Assembly: GCF_018614875.1 (NCBI RefSeq)
Contig: NZ_JAGGNW010000028.1
Span: 1-64,000 of the forward strand
DNA: 64,000 bases
Origin: Variovorax paradoxus
Lineage (GTDB): Bacteria > Pseudomonadota > Gammaproteobacteria > Burkholderiales > Burkholderiaceae_C
Direction: 5' to 3'
Within the stretch, counting starts at the first letter, position 1; every line of letters begins with the position of its first letter. The notes beneath the pieces are model-generated. The model saw nothing but the letters and a program-made list of their open reading frames with translations. It made no database searches and had not been told where the DNA came from. Positions 10,432 through 18,950 of this stretch are shown here, in pieces. Position numbers and translations under genes: made by a program.

Positions 10432-11666
10432 CCCGCCACCCGCATCGGCAACGGCGCCGCAACGGGTTGAAAGAGTCGCCAGCGTTCGGCCATGAGCACC
10501 ATCACCAGTGCACCACAGCCGCAAGCGATCGAGCCCAGGGTCATCGGCATCGCGGTGCCGTCAAAGCGCTGCCCGATGAAGATGCCGATCAACGCACCGC
10601 CGACATTGATCACCAGGCTCTGGACCGCAGAGGCCGTGCCCGCGATGTGCGCGAGCCGCGCCATTGCGAGCGAACCGAAGTTCGCGAGCATCAAGCCAAA
10701 GCAGAACATCAGCGCTGATTGCAACACGGTAAAGACCAACGGCCGCTCCAGTCCCGACCAAGCCACGCCACCGTGCACGCAGGCGACCACCAGGTAGCTC
10801 ATCAGCGCAAGGTGCGAGGTGCGTCGCGCGCCAAAACGACCCACAAGGCGCCCGTTGAGCAGCGCGGCCAACGCGACGCAAGTCGCCACCGTGCCGAAGA
10901 CGACAGGAAAAGTCTCGGGCGCATGGAACACGTTCGCGAACAGTTGCTGGCCCGAGGTGACGATGCCGAACAGCGCCCCGACGAGCGCGGTGGACGCCAG
11001 CGTGTAGCCAAGAGAATCGCGCTGCTGCAGCACGCAGCCAATCGCGCGCATTACCGCCTGCGCCGAAAGTGGCATGCGGCGTTCGGTCGGTAGCGTTTCG
11101 GGCAGGCGCAGCGCCACCCACGCCAGCAGCAAAGCACCGAAGAGCGCGATGGCGGCGAACACCCATTGCCACGACGACAACATCAGGATCGCATGGCCCA
11201 GCGAGGGCGCGAAGATCGGAATGCCGAGAAAGAGCATGAAGGCCAGCGACATCACGCGCACCATCTCGTCGCCTGAATGGCGGTCGCGGATGATCGACAG
11301 CGCAAGCACGCTGACACCGCCGCCGCACCCCTGCAGGACACGCAATGCCACGGCCGACTCGAAGCTTCCGGCCAGGAGGCTCAACGCAGAAAAGGCTGCA
11401 TAAAGGGCAAGCCCCACGAGCATCAAGGGCTTGCGGCCGTAGTGATCCGACAGGGTGCCGTAAACAAGCTGCGAGGTACCGAATCCGATCAGGTAAGCGG
11501 TGATCAGCCACTGCCTGCGGTTGTCCTCGCCAGCATTCACCGCGGCGCCGACGGCGGCCAACGCCGGAAGCAACGTATCGATGGCCACCGCGTTCACCGA
11601 CATGACGGCCGCAGCCATCAAGATGAACTCCTTGGCGCTCGGCATGGTTGCGACAGGCTTCAGCAT
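10428..11666 (-). CDS. MFS drug-efflux transporter (Bcr/CflA type)
   Basis: The protein has 412 residues and about twelve membrane segments. It shows the MFS loop 2-3 motif SDHYGRKPLMLVGL and the Bcr/CflA-type start AVAIDTLLPALAAVG. Family members export small drugs by proton antiport in the inner membrane. Set between the CoA ligase and two acyltransferases, it is the obvious exporter and self-resistance gene of the cluster. The start at 11666 overlaps the end of the ligase gene by seven bases; an in-frame ATG at 11645 is the alternative. Confidence 0.85.
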   Translation of the reverse strand: MLKPVATMPSAKEFILMAAAVMSVNAVAIDTLLPALAAVGAAVNAGEDNRRQWLITAYLIGFGTSQLVYGTLSDHYGRKPLMLVGLALYAAFSALSLLAGSFESAVALRVLQGCGGGVSVLALSIIRDRHSGDEMVRVMSLAFMLFLGIPIFAPSLGHAILMLSSWQWVFAAIALFGALLLAWVALRLPETLPTERRMPLSAQAVMRAIGCVLQQRDSLGYTLASTALVGALFGIVTSGQQLFANVFHAPETFPVVFGTVATCVALAALLNGRLVGRFGARRTSHLALMSYLVVACVHGGVAWSGLERPLVFTVLQSALMFCFGLMLANFGSLAMARLAHIAGTASAVQSLVINVGGALIGIFIGQRFDGTAMPMTLGSIACGCGALVMVLMAERWRLFQPVAAPLPMRVAG

Positions 11667-13501
11667 GCCGAGGCGGGGAACAGCGTCGGCGACTCGCTTG
11701 CCGCAAATTCGACCCCACCCGGCCGCCGTGCCGCCTGCAGGTACTGAGCCTCAACGAAGTCTGCGCGACGCGAGAGAAAGCAGCGTTGATTGATCGTGCC
11801 CTTGTCCGTCAGCTCGCCGAAGGCAGCGCTCGGCGGTTCCAACAGCACGCAAACTCGTGCGATCGATTCGCTGCCGCCGCTATGGACCGCGTTGTAGGAC
11901 GCCACGGCCCCTTCGAGAAAGTTCAGTATCGCTTTGCTGCGTGCGCCCTGCGTTTCGTCATCAGCCAAGTCTTCGAAGTCCCGCCCTGCCAACTCGGCGT
12001 TCAACCACAGGAAGACGACCAGTTGCGTCCTGCCGGGCCCAGCCACCACGAGGTCCTGCACCAGCGGGCCGGTGTGCGAAAGCAGGTTGGCCTTGATGCG
12101 CCCAGGCACCACCCAGATGCCGCTGCCAAGTTTGAACTCGTCGCTCACACGTCCTTCGTAGCGCAGGCCCGCATCGGGGGTGGAGGGATCAACGAAGGAG
12201 ACCAGATCGCCGGTCCGGAAGAATCCTTCATCGTCGAAGGCCTCGCGTGTCCGCTCCTCATCGCCGAGATAGCCTGGCGTGACGTTGGGGCCTTTCACCG
12301 CCACGGCATAGAGGCCTCGCCGTGCCGACAGCTTGAAGCTCATCCCCGGTAGCGGCACACCGATCTCGCCGGTGCCGGCCGTCTCGAAGTGCGTGATGGC
12401 CGAAGTCGAGGTCGTCTCTGTCAGCCCCCACCCGCTCGCCCAGTGCGCGGCGTGCCCGGTGCTGCGGCGGCACAGCGCGTCCATGCGTTGCCAGAGATCC
12501 GCTGGCAGCGGCGCACCACCATACACCAGCAGATCGAGCCTGCGAAAGAAGGCATCGGCAAAGGACGCGTCGGCTTCGAGATGCGGCAGCAGCGCCGCAT
12601 AGCCGAGCGGCACGTTCGTGTACCAGGTCGGCGACACATCGCGCAGGTTGCACACGCTTTGTCCGATGCCTTTCAGCGTCGGCCGTCCTTCATCGATGAA
12701 TAGCGTGCCGCCATTGCGCAGCGTCATGTTGAAACTGTTGTTGCCGCCGGAGGTATGGTTCCAGGGCAACCAGTCGCACAACACGGGCGGACTGTCTTCG
12801 AGGAACTGCCAGAGCTGGGCCATCTGCTGCTGTTGTGCGCACAGCATGCGCTGCGTGTGGATCACGATCTTGGGCAACCCGGTAGAGCCGGAGGTCAGAA
12901 GAAACTTGGCCCATGTGTCGCCGTTTATCTGCGCCCTGCGTTCATGAAAGAGCGCGTGCAATCCGTTGTCGGTGTCCTGTGCCGTGGCGTCGACGAGCAT
13001 TTCCAGCGACAGCCACTGGCACGCATCGATGTCGCCGAGAGATGGGCGAGGCACTGCCGCATCGGCCATGTATGCGAGAACAGGCCGTACGCGCTGCGCA
13101 ATGCTCGCGATGCGTGCGAGTCCCTGTGCGCTGTGTAGGTGAACCGGCGACACCGGTACCACGATCACGCCGATGGCCATCGCTGCGAGCGACAGCAGCG
13201 CATGCGCGATCGAGTTCCCGTCGATCAACAGTAGCGTGGTGCCGGCGAATACACCATCCTGCAAAAGCCCCCGTGCGATGCCATGAACGCGGTCGCGCGC
13301 CGCGGCGTAGCGCACGGCGCGCCACTCCTCCCCGTCGCGCTCTGCGAGGAACACGCGATCGGGTGCATCGCATGCCCATGCGTCGAGATGGTCCAGCAGC
13401 GTCTGCGGATATGGCCTCAGCGATTGTCCGGTCGCATAGAGAGCGTCGCCAGTGCGGTGTGCCATCACCGTCGCAGCAGGCGCGAGACGTGGCGAACTCA
13501 T
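11660..13501 (-). CDS. AMP-forming acyl/aryl-CoA ligase (feruloyl-CoA synthase-like)
   Basis: This is a member of the ANL adenylating superfamily of about 613 residues. Motifs are LLTSGSTGLPK (P-loop), CDWLPWNHTSGGNNSFN, GWGLTETTSTSAI, and YEGRVSDEFKLGSGIWV near the C-terminal hinge. The closing GELTDKGTINQR resembles the feruloyl-CoA synthase family, which activates aryl or alkyl carboxylates with ATP and CoA. In this cluster it could prepare a thioester for the SDR reductase. An ATG at 13513 would add four residues, but the AAGG directly abuts it, so 13501 is preferred. It is the first gene of the minus-strand unit. The substrate is unknown. Confidence 0.8.
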   Translation of the reverse strand: MSSPRLAPAATVMAHRTGDALYATGQSLRPYPQTLLDHLDAWACDAPDRVFLAERDGEEWRAVRYAAARDRVHGIARGLLQDGVFAGTTLLLIDGNSIAHALLSLAAMAIGVIVVPVSPVHLHSAQGLARIASIAQRVRPVLAYMADAAVPRPSLGDIDACQWLSLEMLVDATAQDTDNGLHALFHERRAQINGDTWAKFLLTSGSTGLPKIVIHTQRMLCAQQQQMAQLWQFLEDSPPVLCDWLPWNHTSGGNNSFNMTLRNGGTLFIDEGRPTLKGIGQSVCNLRDVSPTWYTNVPLGYAALLPHLEADASFADAFFRRLDLLVYGGAPLPADLWQRMDALCRRSTGHAAHWASGWGLTETTSTSAITHFETAGTGEIGVPLPGMSFKLSARRGLYAVAVKGPNVTPGYLGDEERTREAFDDEGFFRTGDLVSFVDPSTPDAGLRYEGRVSDEFKLGSGIWVVPGRIKANLLSHTGPLVQDLVVAGPGRTQLVVFLWLNAELAGRDFEDLADDETQGARSKAILNFLEGAVASYNAVHSGGSESIARVCVLLEPPSAAFGELTDKGTINQRCFLSRRADFVEAQYLQAARRPGGVEFAASESPTLFPASAC

Positions 13502-13666
13502 GATTCCATTCATCCTTGATCGGAACGGCCCGATGTCATCGCGCGTTTTTACGTCAAAGCGAATGCGCTTAGTGCGGCATGAATACTTTGTGCCGCTACG
13601 CCATCAGGCGTATGGCTGCACCCTGTTCATGACAACACCATGACAGCCTGTTCATCGAGGAAATAC
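13502..13666. promoter_or_regulatory. Divergent control region of the biosynthetic cluster
   Basis: This is the only sizeable gap inside the cluster, and it lies between the two outward-facing first genes. It holds a dyad, GCGGCA-11 bases-TGCCGC (13574-13596), a direct repeat of CCTGTTCAT at 13622-13630 and 13647-13655, and two CATGACA copies at 13629-13635 and 13639-13645. The direct repeats lie just upstream of the GAGGAA ribosome site for the gene at 13667. They are plausible regulator sites. No regulator gene lies inside the cluster. Confidence 0.5.
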
Positions 13667-14461
13667 ATGCTGATCGCGCAGTTGTCCGACCCGCACATCC
13701 GGCCCGCAGGCGTGCTGTACCAAGGCGTGGCAGATTCGAATCGCATGTTCTCCGAGGCGCTCTCGCACGTGCATGCGCTCGACCGCCGCCCCGACCTGCT
13801 GCTGATCACCGGAGACCTCGTCGACGAAGGTCGCCCAGAGGAGTACGCGATGATGCGCAAGCTGCTGTCGGCCTCGCGTATTCCATTCCTCGTGATCCCG
13901 GGCAACCACGACAACCGCGAGAACTTTCGCGCCGCGTTTCACGATCAGCCGTACCTTCCCGTGGACGGCGCCCTGCACTGGTGCATCGACGACCATCCGG
14001 TGCGATTCATCGGGCTCGACTCGTGCCCCGCCGGAAAGCACTACGGGCACATCGACGCGCAAGGGCTCGCCTGGCTGGAGCGCGTGCTGGCGCAGGACAC
14101 GCACAAGCCCACGCTGCTCATGCTCCACCATCCTCCCTTCATGAGCGGCATTCCCTATATGGACATGTACCGCTACATGGAGGTGCAGCAGTTGGAGGAT
14201 GTGGTGCGTGCTGCGCCCAACATCGAGCTCGTGCTGTGCGGGCATGTGCACCGCACGATGCTGCGCCGCTGGGCTGGCACCGTCGTGTGCTCCTGCCCCA
14301 GCACCACGACAGAGATCGACCTGCAGTTTTCCCCCGATGCGCCGCCGCAATCCCACATCGGACCACGTGGCTGCATGTTGCACCTGTGGAACGAGGCGCA
14401 CGGCATGGTCAGCCATGTAAGCCCCATCGGTGCGTTCGCGGGCCCCTACGGATTCGCCTGA
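13667..14461 (+). CDS. Metallophosphoesterase (CpdA/GpdQ-like, class III phosphodiesterase)
   Basis: The protein has 264 residues and all metal-binding motifs of the calcineurin-like phosphoesterases: D8-x-H10 (SDPHI), GD (49-50), GNHDNR (79-84), HH (154-155) and GHVH (192-195). Length and motif spacing match CpdA-type cyclic nucleotide phosphodiesterases and the glycerophosphodiesterase GpdQ. It would cleave a phosphodiester in the cytoplasm using two divalent metals. GAGGAAATAC precedes the ATG. As the first gene of the 18-gene plus-strand unit, it most likely acts on a phosphorylated or nucleotidylated pathway intermediate rather than cAMP; this is inference. Confidence 0.8.
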   Translation: MLIAQLSDPHIRPAGVLYQGVADSNRMFSEALSHVHALDRRPDLLLITGDLVDEGRPEEYAMMRKLLSASRIPFLVIPGNHDNRENFRAAFHDQPYLPVDGALHWCIDDHPVRFIGLDSCPAGKHYGHIDAQGLAWLERVLAQDTHKPTLLMLHHPPFMSGIPYMDMYRYMEVQQLEDVVRAAPNIELVLCGHVHRTMLRRWAGTVVCSCPSTTTEIDLQFSPDAPPQSHIGPRGCMLHLWNEAHGMVSHVSPIGAFAGPYGFA

Positions 14462-14498
14462 GCGAAGAGCCCGCCGACATCACCGGAGCATCCAGACA

Positions 14499-15584
14499 GT
14501 GAACTACACGGATTTCGTCACGGCCAACGCCAATGCGTTCTTGCGCAGCCGGAACATCGGCTTCGACATGCTCGCAACGCTGGCGCGCGAGCAAGGCTTC
14601 GACGACGCACAGGTATTGCTCACGAGTTCGCCGGTGCATGGCATTGCCACGGTGACCAGCGACATCGACCTTGTCTGCGTGACGCCACAAGCCGTGAGCA
14701 AAGGCCAGATGGCGACCCAGATCCACCGCGACGGGCAGCATTGCGAGATCCTGCCGATCGGCACGGACGACCTGGAGCGCGCCTTCGCCGATCTCGCGCT
14801 GCTGTCCCAGCACGCACTGCCGCAGCGCCTCGCGGTCTACCAGCGCTGGGACAGCACTCACGCCGTGCGCAAGAAGTACCTGGAACGCATCGTCTACGCC
14901 GTTGCAACCGACGGCCGGCCGCATCATCTCTCGCACCTGCCTGCTCTGATCCCGGTGGCGGCCGCACAGGAATACGACGCCTTCCATCAGAGCCGCGTCT
15001 GCGCCGTGCTGGCGGAGCGCGCCGGAGAGCCCGACGCCACGCGCGGCTACTTGATCAACGGCTGTCTGACTGCAATGGCGGCTGCGCTTTCGCTCGGCGG
15101 CTGGGTTCTTTCGAACAAGAAATGGACCCTGCGGCGATGGCGCGAAGCGGCAGGCCCGCGAATGAATGTGGTCGACCCGTTGCTGCAAGACAGGCTCACC
15201 GCCATGTGGTCGTCGCTGTGCGCATTTGCGCCCGCTGCAACCGCGCGGGAGATCGCCGCACTCGACGAGATCGACCGGCAACTCGGACTCTTGATTGGCG
15301 CACCGTCACTCTCCAACACCATGCCCCATACCGCCGCCCCCGGCACGCAAGCCGCGCTCGACAAGCAATCAGCTTTTTTGATCGGTGACGACGGTCGCGC
15401 GCGGCTCGCCGCGACAACGCAAGCGCAGGACCCACCGGCAGACTTCGCGAGCTTGGGCTCCATCACCACCGCACACGCAGCCTCGCTGCTGCGCAGCGCG
15501 CGCAGCGGAGTACTGAGCTTCTCGCTCGTGGCCGCCGGGTCGTCGGTGGAAGAAAAGGAAGACGCCCATGCGCTCGCCGATTGA
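14499..15584 (+). CDS. Nucleotidyltransferase-fold protein of unknown substrate
   Basis: This 361-residue protein starts at a GTG (38 bases after the preceding stop). Its N-terminal half has the pol-beta/MNT nucleotidyltransferase pattern: SSPVHG (43-48) followed by SDIDLVC (54-60), where the paired aspartates would bind metal. A helical middle follows, ending in a basic NKKWTLRRWREA. The last hundred residues are low complexity with no recognisable fold. Relatives transfer NMP groups to small molecules or proteins. With kinases, dCTP-deaminase-like proteins and a phosphodiesterase nearby, an adenylylated or nucleotidylated intermediate is plausible. The 3' end overlaps the next gene by 17 bases. 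Confidence 0.6.
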   Translation: MNYTDFVTANANAFLRSRNIGFDMLATLAREQGFDDAQVLLTSSPVHGIATVTSDIDLVCVTPQAVSKGQMATQIHRDGQHCEILPIGTDDLERAFADLALLSQHALPQRLAVYQRWDSTHAVRKKYLERIVYAVATDGRPHHLSHLPALIPVAAAQEYDAFHQSRVCAVLAERAGEPDATRGYLINGCLTAMAAALSLGGWVLSNKKWTLRRWREAAGPRMNVVDPLLQDRLTAMWSSLCAFAPAATAREIAALDEIDRQLGLLIGAPSLSNTMPHTAAPGTQAALDKQSAFLIGDDGRARLAATTQAQDPPADFASLGSITTAHAASLLRSARSGVLSFSLVAAGSSVEEKEDAHALAD

Positions 15585-16128
15585 ACCGAAGTTTCCGGCC
15601 GCGGGCGGCATCCGCTGGTTCCCGCGGATCAACGCGGGCTACAGGTTCGCTTCGGGCGACCACGTCATCTCGACCATCAGCGCCGCGTGGTTGCTCATGA
15701 CCGAACTGCGCGCCTACATCGAAGACTTGGCGGGCGCACGTGACGTTCCCGACGCCGCCGCGCTCGTCAAGATCAAGATCGCGGAGTTGTTGTTGCAGGT
15801 CGATGTGGTGCTTGGCCGCGCCGCCGTGCCTCAGGAGATGCATCGCCTTGCGCTGTTCATGGCGTACGGATTGAGCGACGTGGCTGCAATGGATGGCCCC
15901 ACCGCCACCCGGCTCCTCGGCCTCGACGCACCCACCGATGGAGTGGAAGTCGATCGGCTCATCGGTGTGCTCGAAGAACTGCTCGCGGCGTTTCCGAGTG
16001 ACCTCGTGGATGCCCTCCAACCCGAAAACCAGGGTCACGTGCTGCGCTTCCTACGCTCCGCCAACAAGGCCTGCGAGCGCGTCGGCTGCGATGCCGGGTT
16101 CCTCGCGCCGTTGATGACTTCGCTATGA
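15568..16128 (+). CDS. Unrecognised conserved-looking cluster protein
   Basis: This 186-residue, mainly helical soluble protein (IRWFPRINAGYRFASGDHVI near the start, then long amphipathic stretches) has no signal peptide, membrane segment or motif that I recognise. It overlaps the preceding gene by 17 bases and the following aminotransferase by four, so it is clearly part of the operon. Coupling to the aminotransferase suggests it could act on the same intermediate or be a binding partner. I cannot assign a function. Confidence 0.6.
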   Translation: MRSPIEPKFPAAGGIRWFPRINAGYRFASGDHVISTISAAWLLMTELRAYIEDLAGARDVPDAAALVKIKIAELLLQVDVVLGRAAVPQEMHRLALFMAYGLSDVAAMDGPTATRLLGLDAPTDGVEVDRLIGVLEELLAAFPSDLVDALQPENQGHVLRFLRSANKACERVGCDAGFLAPLMTSL

Positions 16129-17393
16129 ACGAGAACATGTCCATCGGGCGCAAGAACGTCTTTGCCGACCGCTACGGCACCGTCTTCGGCCGCCAGCAAG
16201 GGCTGATGCTCAAGATGGCCGGACTCACGAGTTCCGAGGGCAGCGCAAGCGGCGCATGGATCGAGGACACCGCGGGCGCGCGCTGGCTGGATTTCGGCTC
16301 GTTCGGTGTGCACCTGCTCGGGCATTGCCACCCACAGGTGGTACAGGCGCTGACGGCGCAGGCCGGGCGCATGGGACTCTCCTCGAAGATTCTCGCCAAC
16401 GAGCCGATCGTGACCGCGGCCGAGCGCCTGCTCGCGCTGGGCGGCCGGCCGCTCGACAACATCATCTTTGCCAATACCGGCTCGGAGGCCGTGGAGGCGG
16501 CGCTCAAGCTCGCGCGTATCGCCACCGGCCGCCGGCGCATCCTCGCGTTCCGTCATTCCTACCATGGGCGGTCGCCCGGCGCGCTGAGCGTGAGCCATGG
16601 CTATGAGCGGCACGGCGCCTTGTTGACCGACGGGCAGTCGAGTTTTGTCGACGTAGGCGACCTTCAGGCCGTCGAAGCCGCGCTGGCCAGTGGTGTCTAT
16701 GCGGCCGCGATCATCGAGCCGGTGCAGGGCGAAGGCGGCATCCGCCCCGTGAGCCCGGCTTTTCTCCAGGCGCTGCGCGAACTGACGCGTGCATATGACG
16801 TGCGGTTCATCCTGGACGAGATTCAGACCGGACTTGGCCGCACCGGCCAGCTGGTGTGTCCGGTCGTGCCCGACGTTCGCCTCCTGGGCAAAGTACTCGG
16901 CGGCGGCATGTTTCCGGTGGCCGCGGCACTGTTCGACACCGCACAATTCGGCGCCGCCGCACGCGACCCGGTGGTGCATGCGTCATCCTTCGCCGGTAGC
17001 CCGATGGCGGGCGCCGTGGTCAACGCGGTGCTCGATGTGGTCACCGAGGCGTCCTTCACGACCCGCATCGCGACGCTCGGAGCCCGTTGCCGCGAATTGC
17101 TCGTCGCGCGCATCGGCCACCACCCGGCGGTGGCGCAGATCCGCGGCGGCGGTTTCATGATCGGTGTCGAGTTCAACGACATGAGCGACGCCGGCCAGAT
17201 GATCATCGAAGCGGCCAAGCGCAAGCTGCTGATCGCCTTCTGCCTCACGGCACCGAACGTCGTACGGGTGTATCCGCCGGCGGTCATCGACGAAGCCACG
17301 CTGATGGACGGCATCGAGCGCTTCTGCACCAGCGTTGCCGCCCTCCCCGCCCGCGACATCACGCCCTCCAAGGAGCCTCTCGCCAATGCCTGA
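16125..17393 (+). CDS. Class III PLP aminotransferase
   Basis: The protein has 422 residues with fold-I class III landmarks: NTGSEAVEAALKLAR (117-131), YHGRS (146-150), EPVQGEGG (198-205), the PLP-ring aspartate in DEIQTGLGRTG (231-241) and the Schiff-base lysine K256 in LLGKVLGGG. The family moves amino groups between an omega- or beta-amine and a keto acid or aldehyde, as in ornithine, GABA and diaminobutyrate transaminases. Next to a thioester-reductase-like SDR, the simplest role is amination of an aldehyde. Start ATG overlaps the previous stop (ATGA). Substrate not predictable. Confidence 0.9.
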   Translation: MNENMSIGRKNVFADRYGTVFGRQQGLMLKMAGLTSSEGSASGAWIEDTAGARWLDFGSFGVHLLGHCHPQVVQALTAQAGRMGLSSKILANEPIVTAAERLLALGGRPLDNIIFANTGSEAVEAALKLARIATGRRRILAFRHSYHGRSPGALSVSHGYERHGALLTDGQSSFVDVGDLQAVEAALASGVYAAAIIEPVQGEGGIRPVSPAFLQALRELTRAYDVRFILDEIQTGLGRTGQLVCPVVPDVRLLGKVLGGGMFPVAAALFDTAQFGAAARDPVVHASSFAGSPMAGAVVNAVLDVVTEASFTTRIATLGARCRELLVARIGHHPAVAQIRGGGFMIGVEFNDMSDAGQMIIEAAKRKLLIAFCLTAPNVVRVYPPAVIDEATLMDGIERFCTSVAALPARDITPSKEPLANA

Positions 17394-17847
17394 CGTCAAT
17401 TCCTCGCTCGCCATGGGTCCGATGGACCGTGAACTTCTCTGGCGCACGCTGTGCGACTTCGAGCGCTACCCGGACTTCATGCAGGACGTGCTCGAAGTGC
17501 GCGTGGAACGCCGTACCGCCACCGAGATCGTGAGCCACTGGCGCGTGCTGCTCAACGGCAGCGAGCTGTCGTGGACCGAGCGCGACCTGTTGACCGACGA
17601 CCATCGCATCGTGTTCGAACAGACGGACGGCGACCTCGAGGTCTGGCAGGGACAGTGGCGCGTGCTGACGGCCGAAGACGGCGGCCTGAGCGTGGAACTC
17701 GACGTGAGTTTTGACCTTGGCATTCCGTCGCTGGCCGAGGTGTTGCACCCCATCGGTGAACGCGCGATCCGCGCCAACAGCCGCCAGATGCTGGAGGGCA
17801 TACGCACGCGGGTGGCCGCCTCCGACGGCCTGCTTGTCGGCTCATGA
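17386..17847 (+). CDS. SRPBCC/polyketide-cyclase-like protein
   Basis: This 153-residue protein shows START/Bet v1-like features: an early WRTLCDFERYPDFMQDVLEV helix and turn, alternating beta strands (ATEIVSHWRVLLNGSELSW, LEVWQGQWRVL) and a long C-terminal helix (AIRANSRQMLEGIRTRVA). Such folds bind a hydrophobic ligand and sometimes catalyse cyclisation or dehydration. It overlaps the aminotransferase end by eight bases and the SDR start by four, so it is tightly coupled to both. It may bind or cyclise their shared intermediate. There is no polyketide synthase here, so the aromatase name should not be taken literally. Confidence 0.7.
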   Translation: MPDVNSSLAMGPMDRELLWRTLCDFERYPDFMQDVLEVRVERRTATEIVSHWRVLLNGSELSWTERDLLTDDHRIVFEQTDGDLEVWQGQWRVLTAEDGGLSVELDVSFDLGIPSLAEVLHPIGERAIRANSRQMLEGIRTRVAASDGLLVGS

Positions 17848-18950
17848 AGGTGCTGCTGAGCGGTGCGAGCGGCACAGTCGGCATTCCGCTTGCCGCCGCC
17901 TTGCTGGCGCACGATGCCGACCTGCGCCTGATCTGTGTGCTGCGCTCGGCGAAGGCGCGCGCGGCGCTCGAGGAGAGCCTGCCGCCCGCCCTGCGGCGGC
18001 GCGTCGAATTCATCGAGGCCGACCTGTCGGACGACGCCTCCATCGATGCCGCGATGCGCGCACTCGCCACGGACGACACACCCACCGTCGGCGTGCACCT
18101 GGCCGCCGACGTGTCGTGGGACAAGAGTTGCGAGGAGATGCAGCAGCTCAACGTGCAGGGCACGCAGAACTTCGCGCGCCTGCTGCTCGCGGCGTCGACA
18201 CGGCCGCACATGGTCTACGTCTCGACCGCCTACACGCAGACGCACGACTGGGACTACCGCAACGGCTACGAAGAGAGCAAGGCCATGGCCGAGCGAAGCC
18301 TGCGCGAAGGCTTCGGCACACGCCTGCCGATCTCGACCTTCAGCTGCAGCCTGGTGGTCGGCGACAGCCGCACCGGCGAGATCGCGCGCTTCAACGGGCT
18401 CTATCCGCTCATCAAGTTCCTCGCCACCTTCAACCCGCCGTTCCTCGTCGGCAACAAGGACGGCCTGCTCGATATCGTGCCCGTGGACTGGGTCGTCGCC
18501 GAGCTGCACGCGATGGTGCTGCGGTGCGCGGCCGACGACACGCCGCGCGAGTGCGTCGCCTCGGCCGGCTCGCAACGCGTGCGTTACGAAACCGCGGTGC
18601 GGCTCATCGAGGAGCGCATCGCGCATGCGCGCCGCCGCCACGGCCTGCCCCAACTCGCGCCGGTGCCCATCCTGCGCGACCGGCAATGGGGCTTTCTGAA
18701 GCGCGCGCTCGCCGCGTGGCAGCCGCCGGGCATTTCTCGCTCGGACTTCCGCTATTTCGAGCGGCTGCTGCGCGTCTACGGCATCTATGCGAGCAGCGAC
18801 CGCGTGCGGCCGCCGCTGCATGTGCGCGAGCCCTCGCCCGATCCGCTGGGCTTCCTGCCGGGCGTGGTCGACCACTGGATCGCATGCCATCCGCGCACGG
18901 TGCGGCCACAAGCCGCCGCCACGCCGTCCGCACAGGAGCAGGCGGCATGA
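17844..18950 (+). CDS. Extended SDR, thioester-reductase/epimerase-like
   Basis: The protein has 368 residues with a Rossmann NAD(P) motif GASGTVG (7-13), the strand VHLAADVSWDKS, and the catalytic S-Y-K set seen as YVSTAY and YEESK (142-146). The later GDSRTGEIARFNGLYPLIKF stretch resembles the NAD-binding-4 family (fatty acyl reductases and NRPS terminal thioester reductases). Such enzymes reduce acyl thioesters to aldehydes. With the CoA ligase and class III aminotransferase of the same cluster, a carboxylate to thioester to aldehyde to amine route is possible. The C-terminal extension after residue 270 is not recognised. Confidence 0.75.
   Translation: MKVLLSGASGTVGIPLAAALLAHDADLRLICVLRSAKARAALEESLPPALRRRVEFIEADLSDDASIDAAMRALATDDTPTVGVHLAADVSWDKSCEEMQQLNVQGTQNFARLLLAASTRPHMVYVSTAYTQTHDWDYRNGYEESKAMAERSLREGFGTRLPISTFSCSLVVGDSRTGEIARFNGLYPLIKFLATFNPPFLVGNKDGLLDIVPVDWVVAELHAMVLRCAADDTPRECVASAGSQRVRYETAVRLIEERIAHARRRHGLPQLAPVPILRDRQWGFLKRALAAWQPPGISRSDFRYFERLLRVYGIYASSDRVRPPLHVREPSPDPLGFLPGVVDHWIACHPRTVRPQAAATPSAQEQAA

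Noticed and set aside
17386..17847. Naming the SRPBCC protein a polyketide aromatase/cyclase
   Set aside because: No polyketide synthase is present; the fold is generic and the ligand unknown.
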